DNA of 64,000 nt from NCBI GenBank assembly GCA_017744935.1, contig JAGIAI010000021.1, forward strand, positions 1 to 64,000. Direction: 5' to 3'. A program made the position numbers and the translations under genes. The notes below the pieces were generated by a model that worked only from the letters and a program-made list of their open reading frames with translations, ran no database searches and was not told where the DNA came from. Shown here one piece after another: positions 62,795 through 64,000 of the stretch. The stretch's first letter is position 1, and every line of letters begins with the position of its first letter. The stretch is from Variovorax sp. (GTDB lineage: Bacteria > Pseudomonadota > Gammaproteobacteria > Burkholderiales > Burkholderiaceae_C).

Positions 62795-64000
62795 ATGCCG
62801 ATGAGCAAGGAAGACAACGATCTGCTGACACGCGTCGAGAACGGCGCCCCGATGGGCGAGATGATCCGTCAGCACTACTGGCTGCCGGCCGTGCCTTCGT
62901 CGAAGCTGGAAGCCGACGGCGCGCCGGTGCGCATCCGCCTGCTGGGCCGCAACTACGTGGCCTTCCGCGCGACGGATGGTGCGGTCGGCGTTCTCGACGA
63001 GCGCTGCCCGCATCGCAAGGCCTCTCTCGCGCTGGCGCGCAACGAGGACAACGGCCTGCGCTGCATCTATCACGGCTGGAAGTTCAACGTCAAAGGCGAA
63101 GTCGTCGAAGCCCCGAACCACACCGGCGACCAGACGCAGTTCTGCAAGCATGTGCGCGTGAACCGCTACACCGCGGCCGATCGCGGCGGCATCGTCTGGG
63201 TCTGGCTCGGCGAGGGAGACACGCCACCGCCCTTCCCCGACCTGCCTTTCATCGACCTACCCGCGCACCAGCGCTCGGTGACCAGCGCCGAGGTGCCGAC
63301 CAACTGGGTGCAGGGTGTAGAAGCCTCGATGGACTCGTCGCACGTCGGCGTGCTGCACGAGTCGACCACCCAGATCACCGCTGGTGGTGGCAACGAACGC
63401 ATGCTGATGACCAAGGCGCTCGCCCCCAAGCTGGAGTTCGAGGAGCGTCCCTATGGCTACCGCTACGCCGCCCTGCGAACGTTGCCGGACGGCCAGGTGT
63501 ATGCGCGGGTCAACAACTTCGTGATGCCGTGGTACGGGATCATCTGCCCGCCCGACGCCAACGGGCCCACGACCGTGTTCTTCTCGACGCCGGTGGACGA
63601 TGTGACGCACCGCGCCTGGTTCGTGCACTTCAACCCGAATCGCCCGCTGGGCATGACGGTGATGTCGGCTTCGCCCGATGTGTGGAATTTCCCACCGCTG
63701 CCGCCGGGCGGCCCCGAGGACAACTGGGGCCAGAACCGCGACCTGATGAAGCGCGGCCACAAGACCGGGTTCCCGCAGCACCTGGGCACCGAAGACTTCG
63801 CGATGTTCCTGAGCCAGGGGCCGATCGTCGACCGTACCGACGAACAACTGTGCTCCGCTGACGGCGCGGTATTGCGCGTGCGCCAGATGCTCCTGAAGGC
63901 GGCGCGCGAGTTCCTGGAAGGCAAGCAGCCCACGATGGCGCATCACCCGGAACTCGACTACCGGAAGATCCGTTCGGTGGGTGGCGTGATCGCCACGGCC
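62795..64000 (+). CDS. Rieske non-haem iron oxygenase, phthalate 4,5-dioxygenase-like (partial)
   Basis: Starts at ATG 62795 with GAGGAG at 62781-62786 and runs off the window after 402 codons. Rieske cluster ligands are C71, H73, C90 and H93 (RCPHRKASLAL, CIYHGWKF). The mononuclear iron site is D180, H183 and H188 (MDSSHVGVLHES). The single-subunit architecture and HYWLPAVPSSKLEADGAP resemble the phthalate dioxygenase/vanillate demethylase group, which needs a separate reductase; none is in view, but it may lie beyond the edge. It would hydroxylate or demethylate the aromatic substrate at the top of the pathway. Confidence 0.88.
   Translation, partial: MPMSKEDNDLLTRVENGAPMGEMIRQHYWLPAVPSSKLEADGAPVRIRLLGRNYVAFRATDGAVGVLDERCPHRKASLALARNEDNGLRCIYHGWKFNVKGEVVEAPNHTGDQTQFCKHVRVNRYTAADRGGIVWVWLGEGDTPPPFPDLPFIDLPAHQRSVTSAEVPTNWVQGVEASMDSSHVGVLHESTTQITAGGGNERMLMTKALAPKLEFEERPYGYRYAALRTLPDGQVYARVNNFVMPWYGIICPPDANGPTTVFFSTPVDDVTHRAWFVHFNPNRPLGMTVMSASPDVWNFPPLPPGGPEDNWGQNRDLMKRGHKTGFPQHLGTEDFAMFLSQGPIVDRTDEQLCSADGAVLRVRQMLLKAAREFLEGKQPTMAHHPELDYRKIRSVGGVIATA

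Overview
The window is about 64 kb of GC-rich, gene-dense DNA with no rRNA, tRNA, CRISPR array or insertion sequence that I could see. The gene content suggests a betaproteobacterium of the Comamonadaceae, probably close to Variovorax. The basis is a Bug-type solute-binding protein, a DUF4148-like micro-gene, extensive CoA-linked aromatic catabolism, two-subunit isoquinoline-oxidoreductase-type molybdoenzyme genes, and a GC-rich hairpin repeat of a kind I recall from these genomes. The taxonomic call is inference only.

Layout. (1) 0-4.4 kb, iron: a PiuC-type hydroxylase (cut by the window edge) and a TonB-dependent catecholate-siderophore receptor face a short Fur-like regulator, followed by a solitary FTR1-type permease. 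(2) 4.5-5.2 kb: a decayed pstS. (3) 5.2-11.1 kb, envelope lipids: phosphatidylserine decarboxylase, a class III aminotransferase, a membrane protein, a GT4 glycosyltransferase and LplT. (4) 11.2-17.8 kb: a two-module NRPS (C-A-T-C-A-T) with no release domain and an internal deletion in its first A domain. It is flanked by a DUF4148-like remnant and a cysteine-hydrolase remnant. (5) 18-22 kb: an SMR transporter, FetAB and TRAP permeases without a binding protein. (6) 22-26.4 kb: a LysR regulator facing an amidotransferase-peptidase-MHS transporter operon. (7) 26.5-30.3 kb: a patatin lipase interrupted by a membrane domain, and a PlsC-type acyltransferase. (8) 30.3-33.3 kb: a sulfonate-type binding protein with a 2x[4Fe-4S] ferredoxin and an AprA/fumarate-reductase-like flavoprotein. 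(9) 33.4-43.8 kb: TetR and a carotenoid oxygenase pair, an acyl-CoA ligase, a CPA1 antiporter, a two-subunit molybdenum hydroxylase with TetR, and DoxX. (10) 43.8-46.2 kb: a Crp/Fnr regulator 24 bp from a divergent membrane cyclase carrying a [2Fe-2S] domain. (11) 47.2 kb to the end: a large catabolic island.

The catabolic island is the most interesting part. A minus-strand run of thirteen genes (60.3 to 47.2 kb) encodes an NDP-forming acyl-CoA synthetase, two acyl-CoA dehydrogenases, a Bug protein, an SCP2-type thiolase with its DUF35 partner, a family III CoA-transferase, a LigB-type extradiol dioxygenase, three consecutive RraA/LigK-type aldolases, an enoyl-CoA hydratase and an SDR. Divergently, a GntR/FCD regulator, a RidA protein, a LigJ-like amidohydrolase and a phthalate-dioxygenase-type Rieske oxygenase are read on the plus strand. 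Palindromic sites sit in the shared control region. Read together, the island looks like a pathway that opens an aromatic ring by extradiol cleavage, ends in pyruvate-forming aldol cleavage, and also shortens a side chain as a CoA ester. The substrate cannot be told from the sequence.
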